Below are positions 19,625 through 30,029 of a DNA stretch of 64,000 nt, one piece after another; within the stretch, counting starts at the first letter, position 1, and each line of letters begins with the position of its first letter. The DNA comes from Perkinsus chesapeaki (lineage: Eukaryota > Perkinsozoa > Perkinsida > Perkinsidae), in NCBI GenBank assembly GCA_013115145.1, contig JAAPAO010000007.1, positions 1-64,000 of the forward strand. Reading direction: 5' to 3'. The position numbers and the translations under genes are program-made. The notes under the pieces were generated by a model. It worked only from the letters and a program-made list of their open reading frames with translations, was not told the DNA's origin and made no database searches.

Positions 19625-21574
19625 ATGTCTTCACGGGATTTCCCTTCACCAGCTTTGACGATCCCATCCACAGACAACTGTTACACTTCGGTACTCTCAG
19701 GCGGTGGTGGGGCGGCGTCGATTCCTCACCGAGCAAGAATGCCAGCGCAGCAGCAGCATCAACCCGAGGATTTTACTCTTGCAGAGGCAGATGCCCCGGC
19801 CACTGCCGCACCTTGCGTGGACTTCACTGACGAGCCAAAGTTCCACGAGTACATTCCCACCGAAGAGCCGCATATAGGAATTGCTCGGGCAGAGGTCAGT
19901 GCCACATCGGGGAACTCGGAATCGACAGAGGCGACTGCCGCTGGTGACAGCTCCAATCGATTGGGTGGCACTGGTGGCGGTTATGCAGCTTCTAGAGGTG
20001 ACGAGGGGCAGCAGCAGCAGTTCGGGGCAGCAGGAGAACCATTCCAGGGGTTCCTGTCTGCGGCGATAGCAGAGTGTTTAGATGTTCATCTGCAGTCACC
20101 ACAACTCGAGGACATACCACAAACTGTGGACGACTACACTCAATTGGAGGACTTATTGCTCGGTTGTTATTATTCTGATCCTGATAGCTATCTTAATACG
20201 ATTGACCCTGTAGCAACAGCGGGGTTGACGGATCCAGAGAAGGCATTGGTTGAGGCAGAGGTTAGAGATTTATTTGCTAAATTTGTATTTACATGTATGA
20301 GAGCAGTTGATCAATGGGTACCAATATATGGTAATAGAAGACAACCAGAGATGATAGGTTTGGTTAATCATAGAGAGATGTGTTATCATTTCCTTATGAG
20401 CTTTTTCCATCAAATATCAATAACATCACCACAAGCACCTGGTATACCACCATCACCACAGCAAGTATGTTCAACATTCCTTATACAAAAGGTTGTTGTA
20501 TGGATGCTATCTCATCCAATTGATGAGGTTAGAGTTATTGTGGAGTATCCAGGAGCTCGGATTGCTCGATTTACCGATGGCCTCCAAGCCATATGCGCTA
20601 ATAGTGCCGAAGATGCCTGGAACAAGTATATCGAAGCGGGTATAGTCAGAGGGAAGAGGATATCGGTGGGCATGTCGCTGACACCTGCGACCGAAGAGGA
20701 ACGCCTATATCAGCATCTTAGTGGCTTCTACCACCACTACGTTATTGACCCTGCTACTGGTGAACTGGCATGTTGTCTCAGCGACAAGGAGGAGGCCTTT
20801 ACCAGTGCAGACTTTAGAGTCTATTCGGTCGATGATTTCGGCTCTTTAATGAATCTATTGTGTCAGCTGTCGGATATGGGCAAGATGGCAGAGGAGGGTG
20901 AGAAGGTCGCTATGGCGGTGGACTTTGAAGGCCTTAATTTATCGAGGGATGGCGCTATGAGTTTGGCTCAGTTATGTCTGTCATCTGATCCCAGGAGTGT
21001 CTATGTTGTTGATATTACGAGGTTAGGCTTTCATGCCTTCCATGCCACAACTCATACAGGGACATCGCTGAAGTCCGTTATGGAGGATACCAGGATCGAG
21101 AAAGTATTTTATGACCCTCGTCACGATGTGGACGCGCTTTACTATCAGTTCAATGTGGCACCTCAAAACGTATTTGATCTGCAATTAGCTGAGGTGGCTT
21201 TGAGACGGGCAAGAGGTCTAACTGTACGCTATGTTATTGGCCTATTCAAATGCCTTGTTCAGTCGGGAGTCTTTGTTCAGCCCGAGCTCAGAGACTTTGC
21301 CACCAGAATCAATGACATTGGGAAGTCCCTATTCGAGCCAAAGCACGGTGGGAGCTATAAGGTGTTCACCGAGCGTCCCCTCCATCCTGGTATCATTGTT
21401 TATGCGTCCCACGATGCTAGATATCTTTTACCTCTTTATGATTCTTTTACGAGGCAACTGAGAATTGCCGGTGACAACTGGTACAATAGGGTCCTCGCTG
21501 CTAGTGCTCGGCGTGCTGAGTGGTATCAACATTCGGACTATTTGGTGGCTACATCGGAGGCGCCTGATATCTGA
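19625..21574 (+). CDS. EXD1-like 3'-5' exonuclease, tandem copy 2 (649 aa, single exon)
   Basis: Paralogue of the preceding gene with the same catalytic motifs (AVDFEGLNLSRDG; HDVDALYYQF; YASHD), so it is also predicted active. The N-terminal 190 residues are unrelated to copy 1 except in composition (Gly, Gln and acidic residues). A 258-nt block (20249-20506) is identical to 17784-18041 in copy 1, and further long near-identical blocks cover motif I and motif II. Sequence between the blocks has diverged substantially. Both genes end with the same peptide, SEAPDI. Single exon. Confidence 0.92.
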   Translation: MSSRDFPSPALTIPSTDNCYTSVLSGGGGAASIPHRARMPAQQQHQPEDFTLAEADAPATAAPCVDFTDEPKFHEYIPTEEPHIGIARAEVSATSGNSESTEATAAGDSSNRLGGTGGGYAASRGDEGQQQQFGAAGEPFQGFLSAAIAECLDVHLQSPQLEDIPQTVDDYTQLEDLLLGCYYSDPDSYLNTIDPVATAGLTDPEKALVEAEVRDLFAKFVFTCMRAVDQWVPIYGNRRQPEMIGLVNHREMCYHFLMSFFHQISITSPQAPGIPPSPQQVCSTFLIQKVVVWMLSHPIDEVRVIVEYPGARIARFTDGLQAICANSAEDAWNKYIEAGIVRGKRISVGMSLTPATEEERLYQHLSGFYHHYVIDPATGELACCLSDKEEAFTSADFRVYSVDDFGSLMNLLCQLSDMGKMAEEGEKVAMAVDFEGLNLSRDGAMSLAQLCLSSDPRSVYVVDITRLGFHAFHATTHTGTSLKSVMEDTRIEKVFYDPRHDVDALYYQFNVAPQNVFDLQLAEVALRRARGLTVRYVIGLFKCLVQSGVFVQPELRDFATRINDIGKSLFEPKHGGSYKVFTERPLHPGIIVYASHDARYLLPLYDSFTRQLRIAGDNWYNRVLAASARRAEWYQHSDYLVATSEAPDI

Positions 21575-22024
21575 TATGTTGTGGTTCTCTTCGGCTCCAC
21601 TAGGTTATAGCCATGGATAGTCCCTTCGTTACCAAGGACTGCTGCTCAAACTGTGTAGATGATGTTATTACATTATTGTATACCCCTTAGCTCTTCCTTT
21701 CCGATCCTTCTTGCTGACATTACGACTATTCTTATTGTTATGTGTATATGTAAAATTATATAAGGATAGTCGTTCGATAGCTGCATCGCTGGCGGCGGTG
21801 ATGGGAACGAGGAGCCTCAAGTCTTTTGGGTCTCGTCGTCGTCTATCTACTGTTGATGGTGATGATGATGCTACTATTTCCCCTTCTACTACTAGAGTGT
21901 GTTACGATAATAATAATAATAATAATAACCTGTATTATTTAACACTTAGCTCATAACCTACTATCCAAGGCTCTTGCGTTTGTCTAAAGAGAGGAGAATC
22001 GCTGTAGTGCTGCTACTTTCGGGT
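21575..22024. other. spacer with AAT microsatellite
   Basis: 450 bp between the exonuclease and the Gln/Pro-rich gene. Contains about seven ATA/AAT units near 21907-21930 and GAT repeats near 21858. A short open frame here ends in the microsatellite and is not considered a gene. Confidence 0.55.
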
Positions 22025-22952
22025 ATGATAACAGTTCAAGGAGGAGGAGGAGGATACCATCCCCAACAGCAGGTGAGCAGTGGAGTTATTACTATTAGTA
22101 GCTACTACTACTTCTAGGTTGGTATTGATGTCAATGGTGATGGGCAACCGGATATAATGGTACCAGCTGGAGCACAGGTTATTGTGCACCATCAGCAGCA
22201 GCGACAGCAGCCGCAGTACCCCATGTACCAGCAACAGCAACCGCCGCCTATGGTATCCCCGCAAGTGCAGGTAGAGCCGTTTAGTGTGAGTGTTGGTACT
22301 ACTGTATGGTGTAGATATCAAATCAGTCGCCATATGGGCCACCACCACCATATCACCAGCAGCAGCAGGGTGTCTACCCTAATCCTTATAGTCAGTCTCA
22401 GCCCGCAGGATATTATCCCAACCCCTATGCACAGTCACAGCAGCAGCAGGGGCTCTATCAGCAGCCATACAGCCAGTCACAACCGGCAATGTATCAAGGC
22501 ACCTACCCTCAGCAACAACAACACCAACAACCACAGCCGCAGACCTATGGCCAACAGCAGCAGTATGTTATACAGCAACAACCTCAGCAGATACAGATGT
22601 CCATTAATAAGAAAAATAAGGACGATGATAACGAGGGTAGAGGGTGTTGGTTGGTTGCTCTCAACTGCTGTCATCAGATGCCTCAACATGTTGCGCCTGT
22701 TGTACATGCTTTATGATAATACCGTGTTGTGCCGCATTAGCAGCTTTACTAGGAAGTATGTTTGGTGGGGATGTGGCTGAGGTAGGACCATTACCACCAA
22801 AGCAGCAGGAGCAGCAAGGGGCTTTGCTCCCTCACGGTTTCCTGTAACTCTTGCTGCAGCCCCATAGCCTTTCAACTTCGCAGCAGCTCAATTGTCCCTT
22901 CACTCAGGCCTTGGGCGATGCTGCCGATGCCATTGGAGATGCTATCAACTGA
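22025..22952 (+). CDS. Gln/Pro/Tyr-rich protein with Cys-rich membrane tail (224 aa, 5 exons)
   Basis: Exons 22025-22072, 22118-22285, 22327-22636, 22678-22781, 22908-22952; phases consistent. Layout: a Gly run; a D-x-N-x-D-G motif (DVNGDGQPDIMV) like calcium-binding loops; about 110 residues of Q/P/Y-rich disordered sequence (YPNPYSQSQPAGYYPNPYAQ is typical); a KKNKDDD charged stretch; then a Cys cluster (TCCACCTCFMIIPCCAALAA, residues about 179-198) leading into a hydrophobic/Gly segment and a short acidic end. The C-terminus resembles CYSTM-type tails that attach small P/Q/Y-rich proteins to membranes, possibly through palmitoylation. Function unknown. Confidence 0.8.
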
Positions 22953-23066
22953 TTCTCTTATTTACATTTATCATCAGCTTCATGCACCTTAATGTCCCAA
23001 GTGTCCACCGCCTCGAACAGTTGCCTTTAGTTGATATAACCTCACAATACGGCAGTTCCTTCCATC

Positions 23067-23339
23067 ATGCTTTCGAGCCTCAGGAGGGCAGTGCTCGGGT
23101 CTGCTGCAGTCTTGAGGACCTCCATTCGACCGGCGTCGACTGTGTGCCATCATCACACCAACGGCAGCTGGGAAGCCAGAGGCAGCGGGGCCTTTGCCTA
23201 CGGCCTCTGTGGAGTAGTGGCAGCAGCAGTAGCAGGAGCTACCATGGGAGGGCTTATAACAAATAGACCAGTGGAATGCGATGAGGCTAAACGTAGTAAG
23301 GGTTTGAGATGGCGTAATAAATGGGCGCGTGACTCATGA
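23067..23339 (+). CDS. small protein with mitochondrial presequence and one membrane segment (90 aa)
   Basis: Single exon. The N-terminus MLSSLRRAVLGSAAVLRTS is Arg/Ser/Ala-rich without acidic residues, as in mitochondrial targeting peptides. A hydrophobic helix lies at about residues 48-66 (GVVAAAVAGATMGGLI), followed by a basic tail (RWRNKWARDS). It may be a small inner-membrane protein; no family recognised. It lies 114 bp after one gene and 185 bp before another on the same strand. Confidence 0.6.
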   Translation: MLSSLRRAVLGSAAVLRTSIRPASTVCHHHTNGSWEARGSGAFAYGLCGVVAAAVAGATMGGLITNRPVECDEAKRSKGLRWRNKWARDS

Positions 23340-23524
23340 CAGCCACCACCTTTACATTGATAGTACCCTTCCCCTCATAGTGGCTCATAGTGGTACTAGC
23401 CTTTATTTATCCGCTTCAATCGGGCATATCCTTCGTGTGGCAGTCTTCTGCTTGCCTTTGCGCACTTTCCGTCTCTTCACGTCTGAGTCTTTGTTTTGTC
23501 TGATATACTCCGCTGCCATAAGGT

Positions 23525-26104
23525 ATGGCAATGTGCCGTTTAGTTGCCTACTCGAAGGGCGGCAAATGGGTTGAAGTCGGTGATGCTAGTAATTTTCGTT
23601 CTGGGGAGATGTACCTGCTTATGGTCGATGGAGAGCATTCAGTAGTAGCATGGCTGCAGCAGTGGACTCCATCGAGTTCTGTCAGATCCTATTGTTTCGG
23701 TCGAATAAGGGTCATCTCCATGCCACCGGGTCAAGGTGTACCTACAAGGGGTGCAGCCTCAAAGAGGGCCTATTCGTCAATGACACTGTTGTCTGTCCTA
23801 TGGTACTAAGGCTGGAGTGGACGCGGCAGCGGGCTCTGGGATAGGGTGCGTATGTCAGCACGATGCTGCCTATGACGTGGCTACTGGCATTCCGATCCGA
23901 GGGCCAGGTCTTGACGGCCTTGCAAGCTACCGTGGTAGTAGTAAGGATAGTCGAGGGTAGCGTATTGCTGTTAGTAGTTGAGGAACGAAGGGATGGTAAG
24001 GTGTACGTGGACGTGCCTAAAAGCAGGGATATGTGGGCCGGTGGGCGGGAGCCTGTTCCGATGGCTCAGAGGGACCCTAGGAACAAAGAGGGTAGCTTGA
24101 GGGAAGGAGGCAGAGTGACTGCTAACTGTACTGTGTGTAGTGTTCGCTATAGTGGGAGGAGGTGCTGCGGCAGCATCGGCCTGTGAGGCTATGAGATATA
24201 ACGGGTACACTGGGAGGATTGTCATGGTGAGTGGGATGGTGGCTGTGGGGTAGAGCATTATCGAATAGATAACTCGGGAGGCTCATTTGCCCTATGATCG
24301 CCCGGAGCTCTCGAAGCGGTTGGATCCGGCCCGTGACGCGACAAAGCTCTATTTACGGACGCCAGAGTTCTATGAAAGGTAGCTCTGTTGCTGTTGAGGT
24401 GCTGCTGGTAGGCCTTGAGCTCAGGCATGGTGTTGAGGTTATAACCAATACTACGGTGGTGGGTGTTGATGATGAGGGCAAGGAGATAGATATGCTCACA
24501 GCAGAGGGGTGAGGCTGCTGCTGCTGCTGTTGTCGGGTGGTATTGGCAGTAGTGAATTGTTTAATGGTTAGAGAGAGAAAGCAGTTGGTCTACGACAAGT
24601 GCCTCTATGCCGCTGGAGCGGATCCTATTGTCCCGGACGTATTGGGGTCCGATGCAGAGTGAGCCGAGTGGGTGTAGAAATGGTTTAACAGTCTATCAGG
24701 AACATACACTTCCTCCGCACCGCTGAGGATGCCACCAGAATAGCAGACAGCCTTAGGGTTGGCCATAAGGTGATGATCCGTCGCACTGAGCTGGAGGGTG
24801 CTGGCAGGTACTGATAATAGGCTCGGGCTTCATTGCCATGGAGATGGCCAGCGCTCTTGAGGATAAAGGAGTCGATGTGGCAATTGTTGGTAGGGGTCTT
24901 GGGTTGTACGTATTGACCATGGCTCAGGTCATGATGGTAAACCGTTGGAGAGGATACTGGGAAAGAAGGTGGCAAGATTCTTTTCATCGGGGCTGGAGGC
25001 AAAGTACTCCAAGTGCTGCTCGAGAATCATTAGCTTTCTCTGACTCAGCAAAATGAAGTATTACGGTAACTCAGAAGTTCGCTTGTTTCGCTACACTAAA
25101 GGTAATAATGCCCCTGCCGGGGATTGAACCCGGGTCGTGTTGTAGACCTTCATGGAGAAGGGTCCAGCGGGGACACCATCAACGGTTGTGAGCTCACTGA
25201 TGGGGCGGTGCTACCTGTTGATGTGGTCATCGTGGGCATCGGTACCGATCCTAACACAGAGCCTGTCAAAGGTGTGGATCTTCTGGTAGCCACCGCCGTG
25301 TGGTCGGTGATAGTTGCATAGTGTTTATTAGCCTGATGGGTCGCTCCCGACGGACCCTTACTTGGCAGTAGTAATGCCTGGTGGTACCAGCAGTGATAGT
25401 CTGTATGCAGCTGGAGATGTGGCGAGCTGCCCGGACGCTAAGACAGGTAGATGATGATGCTCTGTGGTGTACTGTGAGAATAGGTTAACATGTAGGGGAC
25501 CTGACAAGAGTGCAGCATTGGGATGTGGCAATGCAACAGGGACGAGTGGCAGCTGGTAACATGGCCGGCAGGCACGCACGGTAGGGAGGCTGACCGGTGA
25601 TTGGGTAGCTGGTGGCCTCAGCTACATGACCAGCCCGTTCTTTTGGACCACTCTCTTTGGCCGGTCGCTGCAGTACGTTGGTAACACCGGCGGTCGAGAA
25701 CAGTCGGATCACTTCGATGACGTCTATATTGAGGGCGACGTGGACAAGTGCAACTTTGTAGCTTTCTACTGCAAGGTGAGTGGGCGGTCATTTGGTAAGG
25801 GAGAGGTGGCTCAGGGGGATACGGTGGTGGCCGCTGCCACAGTGGGCCGGGATCCGGTGGCATCGGTAGTGGAGGAAATGATGAACAGACAGAAGATGCC
25901 GAAGACTAGCGAGCTCAAATTGGGCATCTGCAATGCGGATGACATTACACGGTAGCTTGGCCACGCTCGGCGGTTGTCGTGGGACAGTTGATTGTGTCAA
26001 GGAGGCTGCACAAACTGGATAAGGAGAAGCCCAAGCGACTGAAGCGACGGGTGGCCGAGGGGGAGGAGGAGAACCATCCCTCAGAGGAACAGACTCCCCA
26101 CTGA
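23525..26104 (+). CDS. AIFM3: AIFM3-like Rieske/FAD-NAD(P)H oxidoreductase (601 aa, 18 exons)
   Basis: Exons 23525-23641, 23686-23802, 23859-23934, 23978-24091, 24141-24226, 24269-24378, 24425-24508, 24572-24658, 24700-24769, 24808-24889, 24928-25003, 25049-25101, 25146-25285, 25332-25446, 25496-25580, 25622-25775, 25815-25951, 26002-26104. Order: Rieske-type domain (1-100), FAD site IVGGGAAAASACEA (about 145-158), NAD(P)H site VLIIGSGFIAMEMA (about 288-301), FAD-closing YAAGDVA (about 434-440), C-terminal dimer domain (SPFFWTTLFGRSLQYVG). This is the AIFM3 (AIF-like) domain plan. The first cluster motif reads C57-T-Y-K-G-C, with Tyr where the His ligand belongs, while the second, CPMH (76-79), is intact; [2Fe-2S] binding is doubtful. 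Exon 8 could also start at 24578. Confidence 0.95.
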
Positions 26105-26195
26105 CATGTGTTATGGTGTGATTCTCGCGTTTCTGTCAGCACTAGACGATTGAGTTGACGGTGGTCGCTGTGTGGTTGTCAGTTGGTTCATTTCC

Positions 26196-27712
26196 ATGAC
26201 AGCTGATTCACATCGTCGTCCCCTTCATGTACTCGTGACGGGCGGTGCTGGATTCATAGGCTCTCACGTTTGTGAGGCGCTGGTGCGTAGTAGGGGTAGC
26301 GGGCTGATAGCAGCAGCAGCAGCTAGGGGTCAGATGCGTCGTGGGTGCCGAGTGACCAATGTGGATTCTGTGAATGACTACTATGATCGCAGCATCAAGA
26401 TGGAGGCTCTGGCCACGCTCGAGGAGGTCTCCGCCCAAGTACCACCGACGTGGCGCTGTGAGGGTCGTCCTTTCCCCAATAGACTGGCGGTGGTGCCCTT
26501 TATGCCTTCCACTGCGTGGACTTGACGGACGCCTCCGCCCTGGAAGAAGTGATGAGCGCACAGGAGCATCCGTTTGACGCTATATGTCACCTGGCGGCAC
26601 AGGTATGGCCGGTTGCTGCTGCTGCTGCTGCAGTGGGGAGGGTGAAGGCGTTTATTAGGCGGGGGTGAGGTACTCGATTGAACATGCGGCGGAGATAGTT
26701 GCCGCTAACATCACGGCTACTGTTAATGTCTTCGAGCTCGCGAGGAAGTACAATATAAAGTAGTGCGTACATTCTGTTCGATTGTATGGGAGCTTGCCAC
26801 TGCGGCTGTAGGAAGGTGGTGGCTGCCAGCTCATCGAGCGTCTATGGCGACTCCTCCATTCCCCCGTTCAAAGAGTAACCTTTCTGGCCGAGCGACTTTG
26901 GATTCTCATGGCAGGACTGCTGAGTCGGCGGATAAACCGGTGTCTCCTTACGCGGCCAGCAAGCGTAGTTGCGAGCTCTTTGCTGAGACATATGCCCACT
27001 TGTACCATTTGGACATCATCATGTTGAGGTCCATTGAGCAGATATAACCATATTGCTTTGTACTGTGTGTTGCAGGTTTTTCACCGTCTACGGTCCCAGG
27101 GGCAGGCCGGACATGGCGTGCTTTAAGTAGGTATATGAGAGCTCGGCTGGTAGGGGGCGTGTAGGTTCATTGATGCCATAGAGAATGGTCGAGCAATCAC
27201 CAAGTACGGGGATGGAACAATGGTGGGTGTGGGCGAGGTGGCTGCTGCAGTGTGCGGCGGTAAGATACGAGAGTTCACGTACATCTCGGATATAGTCGGA
27301 GGGATATTGGCCGCGTTGGACAGGCCGATTGAGAAGGACAGAGGAACCGTTATCAAAGGTATCGGTGGGGTATATCGGCCAAACAGTGTTACTGTGGTTA
27401 AGTTAACCTCGGTGGTGGTAGCTGCCATACACTGAATGAGCTAATCGAAACCATTGAAGCAGCACTTGGACGGGAGGCGATCATCCAACAGATGGCGGTG
27501 CAGCCAGGTCGGACTACCTCCCAGTAGTCTGTTGTTGTTGCAGTTTGATAGTAGGTGATGTGTTCATGACCAGTGCGGATCAGGACCTGGCCAAACATGT
27601 TCTTAATTTCATCCCTAAAGTGACCCTTAAGGATGGTATCCACGCCACTGTGAAGTGGTACCGTGAATGGCGTAAGGACAAGTCAATTCGCGATGTTGTG
27701 AACTCTGGCTGA
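26196..27712 (+). CDS. UDP-glucuronate 4-epimerase-like NAD-dependent SDR (351 aa, 11 exons)
   Basis: Exons 26196-26282, 26334-26438, 26483-26602, 26659-26759, 26812-26874, 26915-27028, 27076-27126, 27165-27222, 27265-27358, 27403-27507, 27555-27712. Extended SDR: Rossmann motif TGGAGFIGS (15-23), VNDYYD substrate loop, HLAAQAGVRYSI, Ser-rich SSSSVYG, catalytic YAASK (171-175) and VYGPRGRPDMA. These are the hallmarks of UDP-glucuronate 4-epimerases, which make UDP-galacturonate; a related UDP-sugar epimerase is possible. There is no membrane anchor, so probably cytosolic. Intron 1 (51 bp) is a multiple of three without stops, so retention would insert 17 residues. Confidence 0.95.
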
Positions 27713-27857
27713 GGCATGTGCGTGCGGCGATCGTGTTCTAGTCGTTTCGATTCCCCTCTCAGTTGTTGCGTTGGCCTCATCCATCTCCTGTTCGTGTTAG
27801 TTTTTTCTTGTAACGGTTAAATTGATATCGTCCCCTCACTGTGTTATCGAATAAGGT

Positions 27858-29789
27858 ATGATATCAACCCTAGTAATATTCAATCAGAAGGGAGATATCC
27901 TCATTTTACGACAATACAAGGATAACATCACCCGGGCAGAGGTCCAGGTGAGACAGCAACAGCAGCTGTAGTGGAAGCGAAACAGTTGCGGTCAGGCGTT
28001 CGGCAATAGGGTAATAGCGACCAAGGAGACCCGCGAGCGAGGACCTGTGGTGACTGTTGGATCTGCTCACTTCGTTCATATCACCTCGGGCGATATCACC
28101 CTTGTCGGCGCCACTAAGGTGGGTTCGGTGTTCGAATGCTTCACGATGAGGTGCCTCTGTCAGGAAAATGCCAACTGCGCGCTGATTGTGAAATTCCTCT
28201 ACAAGTTTGTAGATCTTTTGAAGGCTTACCTTGGCGGAACAACTCTCGATGAGAATCAGATTCGCAAGAACTTCGTCCTCATCTATGAGCTGCTCGATGG
28301 TAAGCCACACGACGGGTCGGCGGCGGCGACCCGTAGCGATTGTGCTTGTTGTTTTTAGAAGTGCTGGACTACGGTTACCCTCAGATTATGGAAGCTGACA
28401 TTCTTAAAAAGTAAAGGAGCAGGCATTGATGGTATGGAAGCTGCTATTATTGTCAGGTACATTACACAGGGTTCGGCAAAGAACGTGGTCGATCTCAATG
28501 ATACGGAGCAACTTAAGAAGATAACAGTAGCGGCCACTGGAGCGACGAGTTGGAGGGCCGAAGGAATCAAGTGGGGATAGAATACATCTTTTAGGCTAGA
28601 TAGCAGCTGGGATGTTTTGATAGATACAAGAAGAATGAGGTTTATATTGATGTGGTGGAGTCTGTGAACTGCCTCGTGTCCAGCAAGGGTACACTGCTAC
28701 GTGCTGATGTACGGCATAGATGGCAGTGATTCTTTTTACGAGTACATGTTGTCAGGTACAAGGGCAGGTCATGGTTAAGTGTATGCTTTCCGGCACCCCT
28801 GAATGTAAATTTGGTATGAATGATAAGCTGGTTATGAACCGTGACGGCCAAACATACGGTGGAGCTCCCTCCACAGGTATGCATTCTGACAGCTGTCATT
28901 GCTTTATTATTGTGTCTTAGGAGGGCAGTCTGGTGATAGAGGCATTGCACTGGATGATGTTAGGTAACGAAGATGGCTTTACTCTTCTTCAATGCTGATG
29001 ACTACTCGTGCTACAGGTTTCACCAGTGCGTCCGGTTGTCAAAGTTCGATACGGAGCGAGCTATCACCTTCATTCCCCCTGATGGCGTGTTTGAGCTGAT
29101 GAGTTATAGAATCACTGAGAATATTTCCTGCCCATTCAAAATCACACCAGTTGTAAGCCAGCTGCTGCTGCTGCCATCACCGGCATTCCTTGGACTTCGA
29201 TTCGGTAGATCTTGGAGCGAGGTCGCAACAAGATAGAAGTCAATCTAAAGTTGAAGGCGGTTTTCGATAAGAGTATCTTCGCTACAAACGTAGTGGTAAA
29301 GATACCGGTGCCAAAGAATGCCGCGACGGCTAACATCCGCCAGTGCACTATGGGAAAAACAAGGTAGGCGTTTCGCCACGTTTATTGCTTGTTCAATTAT
29401 CAATGGTACTTAGATACGAAGCAACTGAAGATGCACTAATGTGGCGAATAAAGAAGTTTCCGGGCATGGTCGAGTAAGAAGGCAATGCTGCTCTGTCTCG
29501 TCTACTGTGTCTGTCAGGGCCACTCTGTTGGCTGAGGTTGATCTCGTGTCAACGGTAGAGGACAAGCCATGGTCGAAACCGCCGATATCCTTGGATTTCG
29601 TCGTTCCGATGTTCACAGCTAGTGGATTGCGTGTCCGATTCCTTCGGGTATGTTCTTAGTGACAAGGATTTTGTGGCCGCAAGTGTCCATGATATCTTTA
29701 TTTTTCAGGTTCAAGAGAAGAGCAACTACAAGCCAGTGAAATGGATACGGTATATCACAAAGGCTGGGCAATATGAGCATAGAATATAA
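27858..29789 (+). CDS. AP2M1: AP-2 adaptor complex subunit mu (441 aa, 13 exons)
   Basis: Exons 27858-27947, 27996-28118, 28164-28299, 28359-28410, 28457-28570, 28624-28708, 28756-28876, 28921-28963, 29017-29152, 29209-29363, 29414-29473, 29518-29647, 29709-29789. The N-terminal longin-like domain ([39 protein letters not shown]) is followed by the mu homology domain ([45 protein letters not shown]) and the end [10 protein letters not shown]. Length and the [16 protein letters not shown] region fit mu2 better than mu1, mu3 or mu4. It recruits cargo with tyrosine-based signals during clathrin-mediated endocytosis. Intron 2 (28119-28163) is 45 bp, in frame and without stops. Confidence 0.94.
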
Positions 29790-30029
29790 AAACACAGGGG
29801 TTCGTGTTAGAATGAAGTAGTTGGCTGAATTTCCAGCTGATGATGCTTGCTACCATTGCTGCTGATATTGTTGGTATTTATCAAGTGCCCGTTAGGTCGA
29901 TCCACGGATCACCCCTCCGTACTGTTCCTCCTACTAGCCATTTCTATACTATTAAGGTTTGGTGCCGAGTTGAAAAATGCCAACTTGGGTCGTTAGTGAA
30001 TTGGATTAAACAGCTTTGCCAGAATTGTT

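Noticed and set aside
22157-22780. 207-codon frame over the Gln/Pro-rich gene
   Set aside because: It reads through a GT-AG intron (22286-22326) into a His/Ser-rich wrong frame; the spliced model keeps the Q/P/Y pattern.
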